A stretch of 64,000 nucleotides of DNA from Flavobacterium tiangeerense (GTDB lineage Bacteria; Bacteroidota; Bacteroidia; Flavobacteriales; Flavobacteriaceae). Location of the stretch: the NCBI RefSeq assembly GCF_007830355.1, contig NZ_VLKO01000002.1, positions 124,001 to 188,000 on the forward strand. The letters are read 5' to 3'. Of the stretch, positions 42,233 through 50,645 are shown piece after piece (position 1 is the stretch's first letter; every line of letters starts with the position of its first letter). A program made the translations under genes and the position numbers. Under the pieces are notes generated by a model. That model worked only from the letters and a program-made list of their open reading frames with translations, searched no databases and was not told where the DNA came from.

Positions 42233-43458
42233 GCTATTTCCAAACGCTTTAATAAGTTTTTATTCAAGGTTTCCTCAGCGTATTCTTGATTTATTTCAAG
42301 TACTTTGTTATCTGAACTTGGTAATTCGTACATGGCATCGGTTAGGATCGCCTCGCATAAGGAACGCAAACCACGTGCACCTAATTTGTATTCTAAGGCT
42401 TTATCAACAATAAAATCTAAAGCTTCATTGGTAATGGTAAAAGTTACCTCATCCATCAAAAATAACTTTTCATATTGCTTGATTAACGCATTTTTAGGCT
42501 CTGTTAAAATAGAACGTAATGTCGCTCTATCCAAAGGATCCATGTGTGTCAATACTGGTAAACGACCAATGATCTCCGGAATCAATCCAAAATCTTTGAT
42601 ATCCTTTGGGATTATATATTGCAACAAATTGTCTTTATCAATATTATCTACATTTTTGGAGGTAGAATAACCCACGGCTTGACGGTTCAATCGTTTCGAA
42701 ATGATTCTTTCTATTCCATCAAAAGCACCACCGGCAATAAACAAGATATTTTGGGTATTTACCTCCACGAATTTTTGGTCGGGGTGCTTGCGTCCTCCTT
42801 TTGGTGGGACATTCACAACGGTTCCTTCTAGTAATTTAAGTAAGGCTTGTTGTACTCCTTCACCAGACACATCACGCGTAATAGATGGATTATCACTCTT
42901 ACGAGCAATTTTATCAATCTCATCGATAAATACAATTCCGCGTTCTGCTTTGGCTACATCATAGTCAGCAGCTTGTAACAAACGTGTTAAAATACTCTCT
43001 ACATCTTCTCCTACATAACCTGCCTCTGTCAATACCGTAGCATCTACAATAGCCAAAGGAACGTCAAGCATTTTCGCAATGGTTTTAGCTACTAATGTTT
43101 TTCCTGTTCCAGTTTGACCTACCATGATGATGTTACTTTTTTCAATCTCTACCTCATCGTCTTGTTGCTGTTGCATCAAACGTTTGTAGTGATTGTAAAC
43201 TGCCACAGACATCACCTTTTTAGTTTGGTCCTGACCGATAACGTATTGATCTAGGAAAGCTCTAATTTCTTTTGGTTTTTGTAAAACTAAATCTCCTACT
43301 AGTTTAGAACTACCAGTTGTTTTTAATTCTTCAAGAACAATTCCGTGCGCTTGCTCGATACATTTATCACAAATGTGCGCATCAATACCTGCTATTAATA
43401 AATTAGTTTCTGGCTTTTTCCTTCCACAAAACGAACATTCTAATTTTTCTTTCGCCAT
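42226..43458 (-). CDS. clpX: ATP-dependent Clp protease ATP-binding subunit ClpX
   Basis: ClpX unfolds substrates and feeds them to ClpP. The 410-residue protein has the N-terminal zinc finger (CSFCG ... CDKC, residues ~8-40), Walker A '[13 protein letters not shown]' near residue 113, the pore loop '[11 protein letters not shown]', Walker B '[13 protein letters not shown]', the RKH loop 'RKHPDQKF' and sensor/arginine-finger regions. The ClpP-docking IGF loop appears as V-G-Y in '[11 protein letters not shown]'. It follows clpP with an 86-base gap containing an inverted repeat. Confidence 0.97.
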   Translation of the reverse strand: MAKEKLECSFCGRKKPETNLLIAGIDAHICDKCIEQAHGIVLEELKTTGSSKLVGDLVLQKPKEIRAFLDQYVIGQDQTKKVMSVAVYNHYKRLMQQQQDDEVEIEKSNIIMVGQTGTGKTLVAKTIAKMLDVPLAIVDATVLTEAGYVGEDVESILTRLLQAADYDVAKAERGIVFIDEIDKIARKSDNPSITRDVSGEGVQQALLKLLEGTVVNVPPKGGRKHPDQKFVEVNTQNILFIAGGAFDGIERIISKRLNRQAVGYSTSKNVDNIDKDNLLQYIIPKDIKDFGLIPEIIGRLPVLTHMDPLDRATLRSILTEPKNALIKQYEKLFLMDEVTFTITNEALDFIVDKALEYKLGARGLRSLCEAILTDAMYELPSSDNKVLEINQEYAEETLNKNLLKRLEIAS

Positions 43459-43478
43459 TCTTTTTAGTCTAATGTCAT

Positions 43479-43534
43479 AAAGTCAAAAGTCTCAAAGTCT
43501 GCATAATGCATTCGACTTTAGGACTTTTGACTTT
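43479..43534. repeat. Long inverted repeat between clpP and clpX
   Basis: AAAGTCAAAAGTCTCAAAGTC (43479-43499) pairs with GACTTTAGGACTTTTGACTTT (43514-43534), at least 19 of 21 pairs, with a 14-base loop containing TGCATAATGCA. A related GACTTT-rich tract lies at 44597-44622. There is no T-run, so it is not a classical terminator. Confidence 0.7.
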
Positions 43535-43544
43535 CGACAAATTT

Positions 43545-44219
43545 TTATCCTCTTCTCAATACTTCATCAATCATTCCGTATTCTTTTGCCTCATCTGCTT
43601 TCATCCAGTAATCGCGTTCAGAGTCTTTGTGTACTTTATCAAAAGTTTGCCCGGAGTGGTGTGAAATGATGTTGTATAATTCGTCTTTTAATTTCAACAT
43701 TTCTCTCAAGTTAATTTCCATATCAGTTGCCACACCTTGTGCTCCTCCTGATGGTTGGTGAATCATTACTCTTGAATGTGGTAATGCCGAACGTTTTCCT
43801 TCAGCTCCTGCACATAATAATACTGCTCCCATTGAGGCAGCCATACCCGTACAAATTGTAGCTACATCAGGCTTGATGTACTGCATGGTGTCATAAATTC
43901 CTAAACCTGCATAAACACTTCCTCCTGGAGAGTTCAAGTAAATTTGAATATCCTTAGAAGCATCTGCACTTTCTAAAAATAACAATTGTGCTTGTACTAT
44001 GTTTGCAATTTGATCATCGATTCCTGTTCCTAGAAAGATAATTCTATCCATCATTAATCTTGAGAAAACGTCAAGTTGCGAAATGTTTAACTGGCGTTCT
44101 TCAATGATATAAGGAGTCATATTAGTAGGATTCATTGCCGCAACGATTTTATCGTAATACATGGCATTTACTCCTTGGTGCTTTGTAGCAAACTTTTTAA
44201 ATTCTTTACCGTAGTTCAT
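43545..44219 (-). CDS. clpP: ATP-dependent Clp protease proteolytic subunit ClpP
   Basis: The 224-residue serine peptidase subunit of ClpXP. The catalytic Ser is in 'CTGMAASMGAVLLCAG' near residue 128, His in 'SRVMIHQPSGGAQG' near residue 153, and the downstream Asp in 'HKDSERDYWM'. The N-terminal ~35 residues are longer than in E. coli, as I remember for flavobacterial ClpP. It is encoded between tig and clpX, the classic order of this chaperone-protease cluster, but separated from tig by 412 bases. Confidence 0.96.
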   Translation of the reverse strand: MNYGKEFKKFATKHQGVNAMYYDKIVAAMNPTNMTPYIIEERQLNISQLDVFSRLMMDRIIFLGTGIDDQIANIVQAQLLFLESADASKDIQIYLNSPGGSVYAGLGIYDTMQYIKPDVATICTGMAASMGAVLLCAGAEGKRSALPHSRVMIHQPSGGAQGVATDMEINLREMLKLKDELYNIISHHSGQTFDKVHKDSERDYWMKADEAKEYGMIDEVLRRG

Positions 44220-44631
44220 GTGTATGTGTTCTAAGTTGTACTTTATCTCTAGTTCTATAATCGGTATTGCAAAGGTCGTTCCGCTTTACAGATCGTGTCA
44301 ATATGTCTTGCTTTTTAGCCCAGATAGTAGTGGAAAGCTTTTTGAAAGCTGTTTTTTGATTTTATAATTAGGGAAAAGCGACCAAAGGAAGCTTTTGCAA
44401 TAATTGTATAAAATCTAAACAGATAAAAAAACTTGCAACGAAAAGCTGGATTAGCTCCTACTTGCTAAAATAACAAAAGAGCGTCAAAAAAATAAATTTC
44501 TGACGCTCAAATATAGGTAATTTTTATTGTTTTGCATTTGTAATAAAATCTTAAAATTTGAAACAACTAACGAAATTGTTTTCCGTTTTTTCAACTTTTG
44601 ACTTTATGACATTTGACTTTACGACCAGAAT
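44220..44631. other. Intergenic region between tig and clpP
   Basis: No gene. It holds copy 3 of the recurring element (44312-44458), a GACTTT-rich tract (44597-44622) and a GACCTTTG sequence on the minus strand (44271-44278) near the clpP promoter position that fits the -7 consensus except for its first base. Confidence 0.5.
44312..44458 (+). repeat. Copy 3 of the recurring intergenic element
   Basis: TAGCCCAGATAGTAGTGG then AAAGCTTTTT (44317-44343), with AAAAACTT (44427-44434) able to pair with AAGCTTTTT leaving a bulged C, and then GCAACGAAAAGCTGGATTAGCTCC. Compared with copy 2 the stem bases have changed on both sides (TATC/GATA against AAG/CTT) while the bulge and T/A runs are kept. Confidence 0.55.
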
Positions 44632-45957
44632 TTATTCTCCGTAAGATGCAGCAATAAATTCTTCGTAAGTCACTTCTTTAGTAGTAGGATTTGCTTTTTC
44701 TTTGAATACTTCTAATAATTTTTCAGCAACTACTTGATCCGAAAGTCTTTTTACTTCGTCTTGGTTTGACAAAACGCGTGCTACAATTCCTTGAACTTCT
44801 TCCTCAGTAGGATTTGTTTGTCCGAATTGTGCCATTTGCTGACGGATATTTTTTGTAGTGAATGTTTTTAAGTCTTCAAAAGTGATTTTGATATCAGATT
44901 GTGCCATAGCTCTACCTTCAATCAATTGAAAACGCAATCCTTTCTCAGAACGTGCATACTCAACCTCAGCTTCTTCTGGAGTTAATTTTTTCTCACTTAC
45001 CGTTTGTAACCATTTTTTCAAGAACTCAGCTGGCAAATCAAATTTTGTGTTTTCGATTAAGAACTCAGTTACATCACCCAATAATTTTTGATCTGCTTGA
45101 GCAGCAAATTGGCTTTCAGCATCCTCTTTGATTTTTCCTTTCAATTCTTCAAGTGAAGAAATTGTTCCAGCACCAAACAATTTATCAAACAATTCTTGGT
45201 TCAATTCAGCTAATTCAGCAGTGTTGATTGCTTCGATAGTGAAGTTTACATCAACGTCTAAACCGTGAACATCGTCGTGAGCCACTTTCATGACATCCAT
45301 TAACTGGTGATCGTCTTCAAATAAACCTTTAGTATTTACAGTTACCACATCACCTACTTTTTTACCAATGAATAAATCAAAAGTCGCTTTGTCTTTAAAA
45401 AGATCAGCAGCAATAGTAGTGGCATTATTGATTCCTTTTTCTTCGTTTGAGAATGTTCCCGTAACATCTGAATCAGCAGCAACAACTTCTTGAGGAATTG
45501 CAGTTCCAAATTGTTTTTGGATTCTTTCTACTTGACCGTCGATTAATTTATCATCAGCAGTAACCACATATTTTACGATGTCGTTTTTAGCTTCTAAGTC
45601 CAATTCGAAATTAGGAACCAAACCGATTTCATATTCGAAAGTCAATTCTTCAGCACTCCAATCAAAGTTTTCATTCACTTTAGGAAGTGGAGTTCCAAGA
45701 AGATTCAATCTCTCAGACTGAACGAAACGCTCAAGTGCTAAATCTACAACTTTCTGAACTTCTTCTTGTTTAATAGCTTTACCGTATTGTTTTTCAACAA
45801 GGTCTTTTGGCACAGCACCTTTTCTAAAACCTTTAACAGTTGCCAAAGGCATTTTTTCGTTTATTCTTTTTGCTACTTGACCTTTATAATCCATATGAAC
45901 AACTGTCATTACAATTGTTTCATTTACAGCGTCTATTGCTACTCTTTTAATATCCAT
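44632..45957 (-). CDS. tig: Trigger factor
   Basis: A ribosome-associated chaperone and peptidyl-prolyl isomerase of 441 residues. The N-terminal ribosome-binding domain shows 'MPLATVKGFRKGAVPKDLVEKQYG' (residues ~37-60), the usual GFRxGxxP signature. The middle PPIase-like part is diverged, and the C-terminal helical domain begins near 'LEELKGKIKEDAESQFAAQADQKLLG'. It is followed on the same strand by clpP and clpX. A good promoter lies at 45992-46018. Confidence 0.93.
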   Translation of the reverse strand: MDIKRVAIDAVNETIVMTVVHMDYKGQVAKRINEKMPLATVKGFRKGAVPKDLVEKQYGKAIKQEEVQKVVDLALERFVQSERLNLLGTPLPKVNENFDWSAEELTFEYEIGLVPNFELDLEAKNDIVKYVVTADDKLIDGQVERIQKQFGTAIPQEVVAADSDVTGTFSNEEKGINNATTIAADLFKDKATFDLFIGKKVGDVVTVNTKGLFEDDHQLMDVMKVAHDDVHGLDVDVNFTIEAINTAELAELNQELFDKLFGAGTISSLEELKGKIKEDAESQFAAQADQKLLGDVTEFLIENTKFDLPAEFLKKWLQTVSEKKLTPEEAEVEYARSEKGLRFQLIEGRAMAQSDIKITFEDLKTFTTKNIRQQMAQFGQTNPTEEEVQGIVARVLSNQDEVKRLSDQVVAEKLLEVFKEKANPTTKEVTYEEFIAASYGE

Positions 45958-45991
45958 CTTCTTCTTTAATTTACATTATAAATTCGGAATG

Positions 45992-46018
45992 CAAAATTAT
46001 AAAATTTTTATAAGCCAA
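45992..46018 (-). promoter_or_regulatory. Promoter of tig
   Basis: On the minus strand TTG (46018-46016), a 16-base spacer and TAATTTTG (45999-45992), about 35 bases upstream of the ATG. Confidence 0.6.
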
Positions 46019-46199
46019 CCAAGCTTTTTATCGAGACCCTTTTTACCCAATTTCTTCCTTCAAAATCTTATAAAAAGACCATTTCCTGAATATAAATTCT
46101 TGAAGTGATTGTTCTTTACCTTTTTGCTACAAGCTTAAGGAATCCATCTATAGATTTCTGACTCTACCCAAGTCAGGAAACGCATAGATTTTCTTAAAC

Positions 46200-46230
46200 A
46201 AAAAAAGCCTCGATTTTATCGAGGCTTTTA
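46200..46230 (-). terminator. Terminator of tRNA-Glu
   Basis: AAAAGCCTCGA pairs with TCGAGGCTTTT and is followed by a T-run on the minus strand. Confidence 0.85.
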
Positions 46231-46276
46231 GTTTGTGCGTGAATTATTGACCTAATACATCAAAATTGAAAGTTTG

Positions 46277-46348
46277 TAGCCCGTAGCGGAATCGAACCGC
46301 TCTTACATGGATGAAAACCATGCGTCCTAACCGATAGACGAACGGGCC
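46277..46348 (-). tRNA. tRNA-Glu (anticodon TTC)
   Basis: A 72-base tRNA. The acceptor GGCCCGT pairs with ACGGGCT (terminal wobble); the anticodon stem CATGG/CCATG encloses TTTTCAT with anticodon TTC; the T-arm GCGGTTCGATTCCGC is intact. Confidence 0.95.
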
Positions 46349-46365
46349 TGCTTTTATTTCGGGTG

Positions 46366-46395
46366 CAAAAATAGAAACTATTTTTTAAAATCCAA
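46366..46395 (-). promoter_or_regulatory. Promoter of tRNA-Glu
   Basis: On the minus strand TTG (46395-46393), a 19-base spacer and TATTTTTG (46373-46366), 17 bases before the mature 5' end. Confidence 0.65.
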
Positions 46396-46574
46396 AAAAA
46401 AATTGCTGCTTTTTATAAAAAAATAAGAATTACATGGAACAAAACTCGCAACTGTTTGATTTATAATCACTAAAAATTTAAGCAATTTATTTAAAAAATA
46501 GGGTTCAAAACAAATAAGAGCTCTTAGACTTGATCCTTTCTAAAAAAATAAACATTAAAAAGCAGTATCCAAGT

Positions 46575-46617
46575 AAAAGCACAATCCAGTTCACTAAAGA
46601 ATCAACTGAATTGTGCC
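46575..46617 (-). terminator. Terminator of the metal-handling cluster
   Basis: On the minus strand GCACAATTCAGTT pairs with AACTGGATTGTGC (one imperfect pair), followed by TTTT, just past the outer-membrane protein gene. Confidence 0.78.
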
Positions 46618-46625
46618 TCTTTATT

Positions 46626-47432
46626 TTACTTTAAAATATTAAAAAAATTATACTCTAAATTAAGGTAAACACCATTAGGAGCTGTTCTCATCATAGAACT
46701 ATACAATTCATATCTATAAGCAAGGTCAATCCTTGCTTGACTGTTTATTATAAATTGAACAGACGGCACTACATCTAGAAATGATTTTCCATTTTTATTC
46801 AATGTTTGTCCTAAAAACTCAATCATTGTATTAATGTTGGTCTGCTTAAAATTAGTGTATTTCTTAGGATACATCAATCTACCAATAGAAAATGTGTAAT
46901 TAGTAGCATAGTCACTTAAGTTCTCTGGAAAGTTATAATTAGGTTTGTTATCATACGCTTTTTCAAAACTTAAACTTGAACTAAGAGCTACTTTTTTGAT
47001 GAGCTGCGTGGCTACCAATCCAGTTTCAAAACCTGTGTTTTGTCCTTGAATTTCAATTTGCTCTTGATGAATCTCAGCCTTATTAAAACTATAACGTCCG
47101 TAAACTGCCATCCTAAAATGACTTTGCACATCATCAGTTGAAAGAAACCTGTATTTAGCATAAATACTGGCTCCTTCTGTGTTTAATTGATTTTCTCTAC
47201 TGCTCACAAAAAGCGTTGTACGAACCATCACATTTTTATTAATTCCTAAGGTAGCCTCGGGCATCATGTGGTAGTTGTATCCTGACTCCATTTGTTTTTT
47301 AAAAATAGATTGTCCTAAACGAATTCCTAAAGAACCTGCAGGTACGTTACTTGCAGGATCCGTGACAACAAAAAGCTCTTGAGCATTAATAATCGTTACA
47401 AACAGTAGTAATACCGCACTAAATAACTTCAT
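46626..47432 (-). CDS. Outer-membrane beta-barrel protein of the metal cluster
   Basis: A 268-residue protein with a signal peptide ('MKLFSAVLLLFVTIINAQ') and many alternating strands, ending '...YLNLEYNFFNILK'. The segments 'SLGIRLGQSIFKKQMESGYNYHMMPEATLGINKNVMVRTTLFVSS' and 'GASIYAKYRFLSTDDVQSHFRMAVYGRYSFN' recall a small family of Bacteroidota barrels found beside HMA/TlpA genes. Its start overlaps the stop of the preceding HMA gene by one base. A role in metal entry or tolerance is inferred from context only. Confidence 0.75.
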   Translation of the reverse strand: MKLFSAVLLLFVTIINAQELFVVTDPASNVPAGSLGIRLGQSIFKKQMESGYNYHMMPEATLGINKNVMVRTTLFVSSRENQLNTEGASIYAKYRFLSTDDVQSHFRMAVYGRYSFNKAEIHQEQIEIQGQNTGFETGLVATQLIKKVALSSSLSFEKAYDNKPNYNFPENLSDYATNYTFSIGRLMYPKKYTNFKQTNINTMIEFLGQTLNKNGKSFLDVVPSVQFIINSQARIDLAYRYELYSSMMRTAPNGVYLNLEYNFFNILK

Positions 47433-47938
47433 TATAAAACTCTTTTAATATGATAATCTTCTTCATTATCAAGTGCATAAGTAGGGACTTTTGAAAATGT
47501 TTTTTGCATTTTTTTAAATTCCTTATGCGTTAAATATCCTTTGTCATAGACTTTTACCTTAGTATCCGTTGTGCTATTCGATACGTTTTCATCTAGTATG
47601 ATGTAACTTGACTCTTTCTTTTTGAGATCATCTGGCGAGAGCACCACCTCTAGCGAACCTATAAAAAAACCTGCTTTTTCAACAGCATCTTTCAACATTT
47701 TTGGCGTAATGGCATTGTTGTTTTCAAAGGCTACAAAAAAAGAATTTGTATTTAAATCCGTACTTATATTGGCTACTCCATTCATCGCTTTTAATTGCTT
47801 ATTTATAGCATTCGAACACATTGAGCATGTTAAACCTGTCGCTTTAATTTCGGCTTTTTGCATCTGAGCCAAACTGGTAAAACCGCATAGCAGAACTAAG
47901 CCAATAGACATGATTGCTTTTAAATTATTTCTAAACAT
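47432..47938 (-). CDS. Heavy-metal-associated (HMA) domain protein, exported
   Basis: A 168-residue protein with an N-terminal signal ('MSIGLVLLCGFTSLAQ' within the first 25 residues) followed by an HMA fold with the metal site 'TGLTCSMCSNAINKQL' (CxxC, residues ~35-38) and 'VEKAGFFIGSLEV'. The C-terminal ~85 residues carry no recognisable domain. HMA domains bind Cu(I) or other soft metals. It sits between the TlpA-like gene (4 bases away) and the outer-membrane gene (1-base overlap), so it is tightly operonic. Confidence 0.85.
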   Translation of the reverse strand: MFRNNLKAIMSIGLVLLCGFTSLAQMQKAEIKATGLTCSMCSNAINKQLKAMNGVANISTDLNTNSFFVAFENNNAITPKMLKDAVEKAGFFIGSLEVVLSPDDLKKKESSYIILDENVSNSTTDTKVKVYDKGYLTHKEFKKMQKTFSKVPTYALDNEEDYHIKRVL

Positions 47939-47942
47939 CTTA

Positions 47943-48413
47943 TTATTTTTTTAAAAAGGTTAGAATAATTTCCTCTGTTGGGTTTGTTGCTACTAATTTA
48001 CCTGAAACATCAAACAAATAAGAACTTGGCAATCCCTCTACTCCAAAAAGCAATGCTGTTTTTGCATCAAAACCTTTTGCATCTATCAATTGCGGATAGG
48101 CCAATTTATCTTTTTCGATAGCCGCAATCCATTTTGCCTTATTGGTATCCAATGAAATCCCTACTATTTCAAAATTTTCAATTTTATGAGCATTATAAAA
48201 AGGTACTAATTTTTTATTGGCTTGTCTGCATGGTCCACACCAAGACGCCCAAAAATCAACTAAAACTACTTTACCCTTAAATGATTCAAGAGTTACTGCA
48301 ACGTCCTTATCGTTGTTTAACTGTACATTTGGCAACGCATCACCGGTTTTAATTTGAGCATTGGCCGTAGCCAAATTAAAAACTATACTGAGTATTATTA
48401 CTATTTTTTTCAT
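47943..48413 (-). CDS. TlpA-like thioredoxin family protein
   Basis: A 156-residue exported thioredoxin-fold protein: signal peptide 'MKKIVIILSIVFNLATANAQ', active site 'DFWASWCGPCRQANKKL' near residue 55-68, and the cis-Pro region 'GVEGLPSSYLFDVSG'. Such proteins reduce disulfides or deliver reductant in the periplasm, including to copper-binding cysteines. It is the third gene of the metal cluster, which supports a thiol-maintenance role. Confidence 0.9.
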   Translation of the reverse strand: MKKIVIILSIVFNLATANAQIKTGDALPNVQLNNDKDVAVTLESFKGKVVLVDFWASWCGPCRQANKKLVPFYNAHKIENFEIVGISLDTNKAKWIAAIEKDKLAYPQLIDAKGFDAKTALLFGVEGLPSSYLFDVSGKLVATNPTEEIILTFLKK

Positions 48414-48493
48414 CTTGTTTACGGCTTAAAACAGACCTACTTATTGAGCAAAGCATGGCTTAACAAGTAGGTACTTGTTTGAATTAATATGTT

Positions 48494-48847
48494 TTATTCT
48501 TGCTTTTTAGCAACTCGATCGTATTGACAACATCCGTGAAGACCATCATAAGCTGCATCTGGAGCTTTGTGATTATCACTATCATAACCAGCTGCAGCAA
48601 TTCTTTTTAAGATTTCTTCTTGGTTTGTTTTGGCAGGATTGAACACTAATGTTGCCATTTTAGTCTCAGTATCCCACTGCACCTTTGCTACGTTTTTTTG
48701 ACCACCAGCCGTTTCTATATTTTTTTTGCACATACCACAGTTTCCGTAAATTTTAACTGTTTTGGTCACTTTATTAGTACTTTGTGCACTTACTGTTACT
48801 GATAACATTATTACTAAGGCAACTAAAATTTTATGAATTGTTTTCAT
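48494..48847 (-). CDS. Heavy-metal-associated (HMA) domain protein, small exported form
   Basis: A 117-residue protein with a signal peptide ('MKTIHKILVALVIMLSVTVSAQ') and one HMA domain with 'KIYGNCGMCKKNIETA' (CxxC, residues ~36-39) and 'RIAAAGYDSD'. The C-terminus adds 'GLHGCCQYD', a second Cys pair. It probably binds copper or a similar metal in the periplasm. It belongs to the same strand run as the other metal genes. Confidence 0.88.
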   Translation of the reverse strand: MKTIHKILVALVIMLSVTVSAQSTNKVTKTVKIYGNCGMCKKNIETAGGQKNVAKVQWDTETKMATLVFNPAKTNQEEILKRIAAAGYDSDNHKAPDAAYDGLHGCCQYDRVAKKQE

Positions 48848-48993
48848 CTTGATTTATTTTTTGAGATATAATGCCGCCAAATACATCAGCACTACATAAA
48901 AATGTATTGTTGAATAAATGACACGACAAATTTTGGAATTAATTTAAGCTAATTTTTTTTGACAAGACAGATTTTTGGCTGTCACCAATACAA

Positions 48994-49365
48994 TTATGCT
49001 ATTTTTGGCGGAAGCCAGATGGATCTATATCCTGAGGATATGAAGATCTTAGAATAATAAAAGTCCTGCTTTTTTGTTGAAAAATCAAATAACGGATTAT
49101 TAAATTCCAATTGAATACTATTTGTCATTCCTAGATAAACGAAAGAACCTCCGCATGTAATGCTTTTACAAGCGCCATTACAACCTTCGTGAGATTCTTT
49201 TTTAGAGGATTGTTTTTTAGAACAACAATCTGTTTTTTCTTTTTTGACTATGCTTTTTTTAGCACAGCACGCCATCTCCCCTTTTTTATTACAAGCCATA
49301 GTTGTTGTTGGACTCAAAAAGAATCCAAAAACAACTAAAAGTAATATGTATAGGTTTTTTGACAT
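48994..49365 (-). CDS. Cys-rich exported hypothetical protein
   Basis: A 123-residue protein with a signal peptide ('MSKNLYILLLVVFGFFLSPTTTMA') and a mature N-terminal part with nine Cys among Lys and Ser ('CNKKGEMACCAKKS', 'TDCCSKKQSSK', 'CNGACKSITCGGS'). The CC pairs look like soft-metal ligands. The C-terminal half is ordinary. No family is recognised. It heads the metal cluster and has a strong promoter, so it may be its sensor-like or buffering component, by inference only. Confidence 0.75.
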   Translation of the reverse strand: MSKNLYILLLVVFGFFLSPTTTMACNKKGEMACCAKKSIVKKEKTDCCSKKQSSKKESHEGCNGACKSITCGGSFVYLGMTNSIQLEFNNPLFDFSTKKQDFYYSKIFISSGYRSIWLPPKIA

Positions 49366-49384
49366 TTTTATTTATTATCGAATA

Positions 49385-49411
49385 CAAAGATATTTTATTA
49401 ACCAATTACAA
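49385..49411 (-). promoter_or_regulatory. Promoter of the Cys-rich/metal cluster
   Basis: On the minus strand TTG (49411-49409), a 16-base spacer and TATCTTTG (49392-49385), 20 bases before the ATG. Confidence 0.7.
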
Positions 49412-49451
49412 TAGAGCATATTATTGCTAAATGAGTGTTAAATTTTAATTT

Positions 49452-49796
49452 TTACTTGCTAATCCCTAACAATCCATTCATTATTGACTGAGAAACTGAT
49501 AATAACACACTAAAAATTATTGCCGTAAGAAAGGTCTCTACCTTAAACCCGTCCACAATTTGTGAACACAATACAATCATAAGCGCATTAATAATCAACA
49601 AGAACAATCCTAATGTAAGCACTGTAACCGGTAATGTTAGAAGAACAAGAATAGGTTTGATAAAAATATTTAACAATCCTAAAACCACCGCTACAATCAA
49701 AGCTGTTGTAAATCCATTTACGTAAACGCCAGGTAAAAAGTTTGCAAGAATTAAAACTATTACTGATGTGATGATAATTTTTAGAAGTAAATTCAT
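49452..49796 (-). CDS. Phage holin family (4-TMS) membrane protein
   Basis: A 114-residue protein with four hydrophobic helices: 'IIITSVIVLILANFLPGVYV', 'FTTALIVAVVLGLLNIFIKPIL', 'LPVTVLTLGLFLLIINALMIVL' and 'FLTAIIFSVLLSVSQSIM'. The spacing and the 'LNIFIKPILVLLTLPVTVLTLGLF' core match the PF04020 group (mycobacterial-type 4-TMS holin family), widespread in non-phage contexts. No phage genes surround it, so it is probably an ordinary membrane protein. Confidence 0.88.
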   Translation of the reverse strand: MNLLLKIIITSVIVLILANFLPGVYVNGFTTALIVAVVLGLLNIFIKPILVLLTLPVTVLTLGLFLLIINALMIVLCSQIVDGFKVETFLTAIIFSVLLSVSQSIMNGLLGISK

Positions 49797-49852
49797 GGGA
49801 TAAATGGTTTTTAAATTAAATTAAAAGTAATAATTTTTACAGATTTTTGAAA

Positions 49853-50611
49853 CTATTCCAAGAAAGAAATTACTTTGTCATAAAACATTGCAGGGTTTTC
49901 GGCATGCAGCCAATGCCCCACTTTAGGTATTGTTTCAACGGTTGCCATAGGAAAATGATGTTCTATGGTACTAAAATCAGTGTCCAAAATATAATTTGAA
50001 TCACCTCCTCTTATAAACAAAGTAGGCTGCGTAAATATTGCATTTTCTGGCAACGGCTGGCCTATTTGGTCTAAATTTTGATTAAAAGCTTCCAAATTAA
50101 ATCTAAAAGCCAATTGACCAGGCTCTTTCCAATACAAGTTTTTCAACAAGAACTGTCTTGTACCAAAATCCGGAATGAATTTTTCAAGAATCGTCTCGGC
50201 ATCATTACGAGTTGGTTTCTTAGAAAAATCAACAGCGTTTAAGCCCGCTAAAATAAGTTGATGATGCTGAGGATACAGTTTTGGACCTATGTCTGCAACG
50301 ATTAGCTTACTAATCAATTGCGGTTGTGTTGTAGCCAGTGTCATAGCTACTTTGCCACCCATACTGTGCCCAATAATAAAAATAGAGGACAACTCATGCG
50401 CTTGACAATACTCAAAAACATCTTGTGCCATGATTGCATAACTAAATTCACTAGAATGTAAGCTTCTACCGTGATTGCGAAGATCTAGCGTGTGAACTTG
50501 AAAATGAGCTGCAAATTGCGTTGCCAATGATTTCCAATTGTCTGACATGCCCAAGAATCCATGCAGAATTAAAAGCGGTTGCCCTGAACCTTCTATTTTT
50601 GAAAAAAGCAT
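49853..50611 (-). CDS. Alpha/beta hydrolase (YbfF-like esterase)
   Basis: A 252-residue hydrolase: oxyanion region 'LHGFLGMSDNWKSLA', nucleophile 'IIGHSMGGKVAMTLA' near residue 95, acid in the 'RGGDSNYI' loop, and catalytic His in 'VGHWLHAENPAMF' near residue 232. The length and motifs match the YbfF/ABHD11 esterase group acting on short acyl esters. It lies 34 bases downstream of pdxJ on the same strand, so co-transcription is likely. Confidence 0.88.
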   Translation of the reverse strand: MLFSKIEGSGQPLLILHGFLGMSDNWKSLATQFAAHFQVHTLDLRNHGRSLHSSEFSYAIMAQDVFEYCQAHELSSIFIIGHSMGGKVAMTLATTQPQLISKLIVADIGPKLYPQHHQLILAGLNAVDFSKKPTRNDAETILEKFIPDFGTRQFLLKNLYWKEPGQLAFRFNLEAFNQNLDQIGQPLPENAIFTQPTLFIRGGDSNYILDTDFSTIEHHFPMATVETIPKVGHWLHAENPAMFYDKVISFLE

Positions 50612-50645
50612 ATGCTATTATTTTTTAAACTTAATTGACTCTTAT

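Larger units (their letters stand above)
45958..46276. other. Intergenic region between tig and tRNA-Glu
   Basis: It holds the tig promoter, the tRNA-Glu terminator and, near 46146-46188, a nested stem of ATCTAT/ATAGAT and CTGACT/AGTCAG. No gene is seen. Confidence 0.5.

Noticed and set aside
46146..46188. Nested stem between tig and tRNA-Glu as an RNA element
   Set aside because: Short stems with an internal mismatch loop, no promoter or second copy; likely chance.
49452..49796. Holin-like gene as a sign of a prophage
   Set aside because: No integrase, capsid, terminase or lysis genes nearby; this family is common outside phages.
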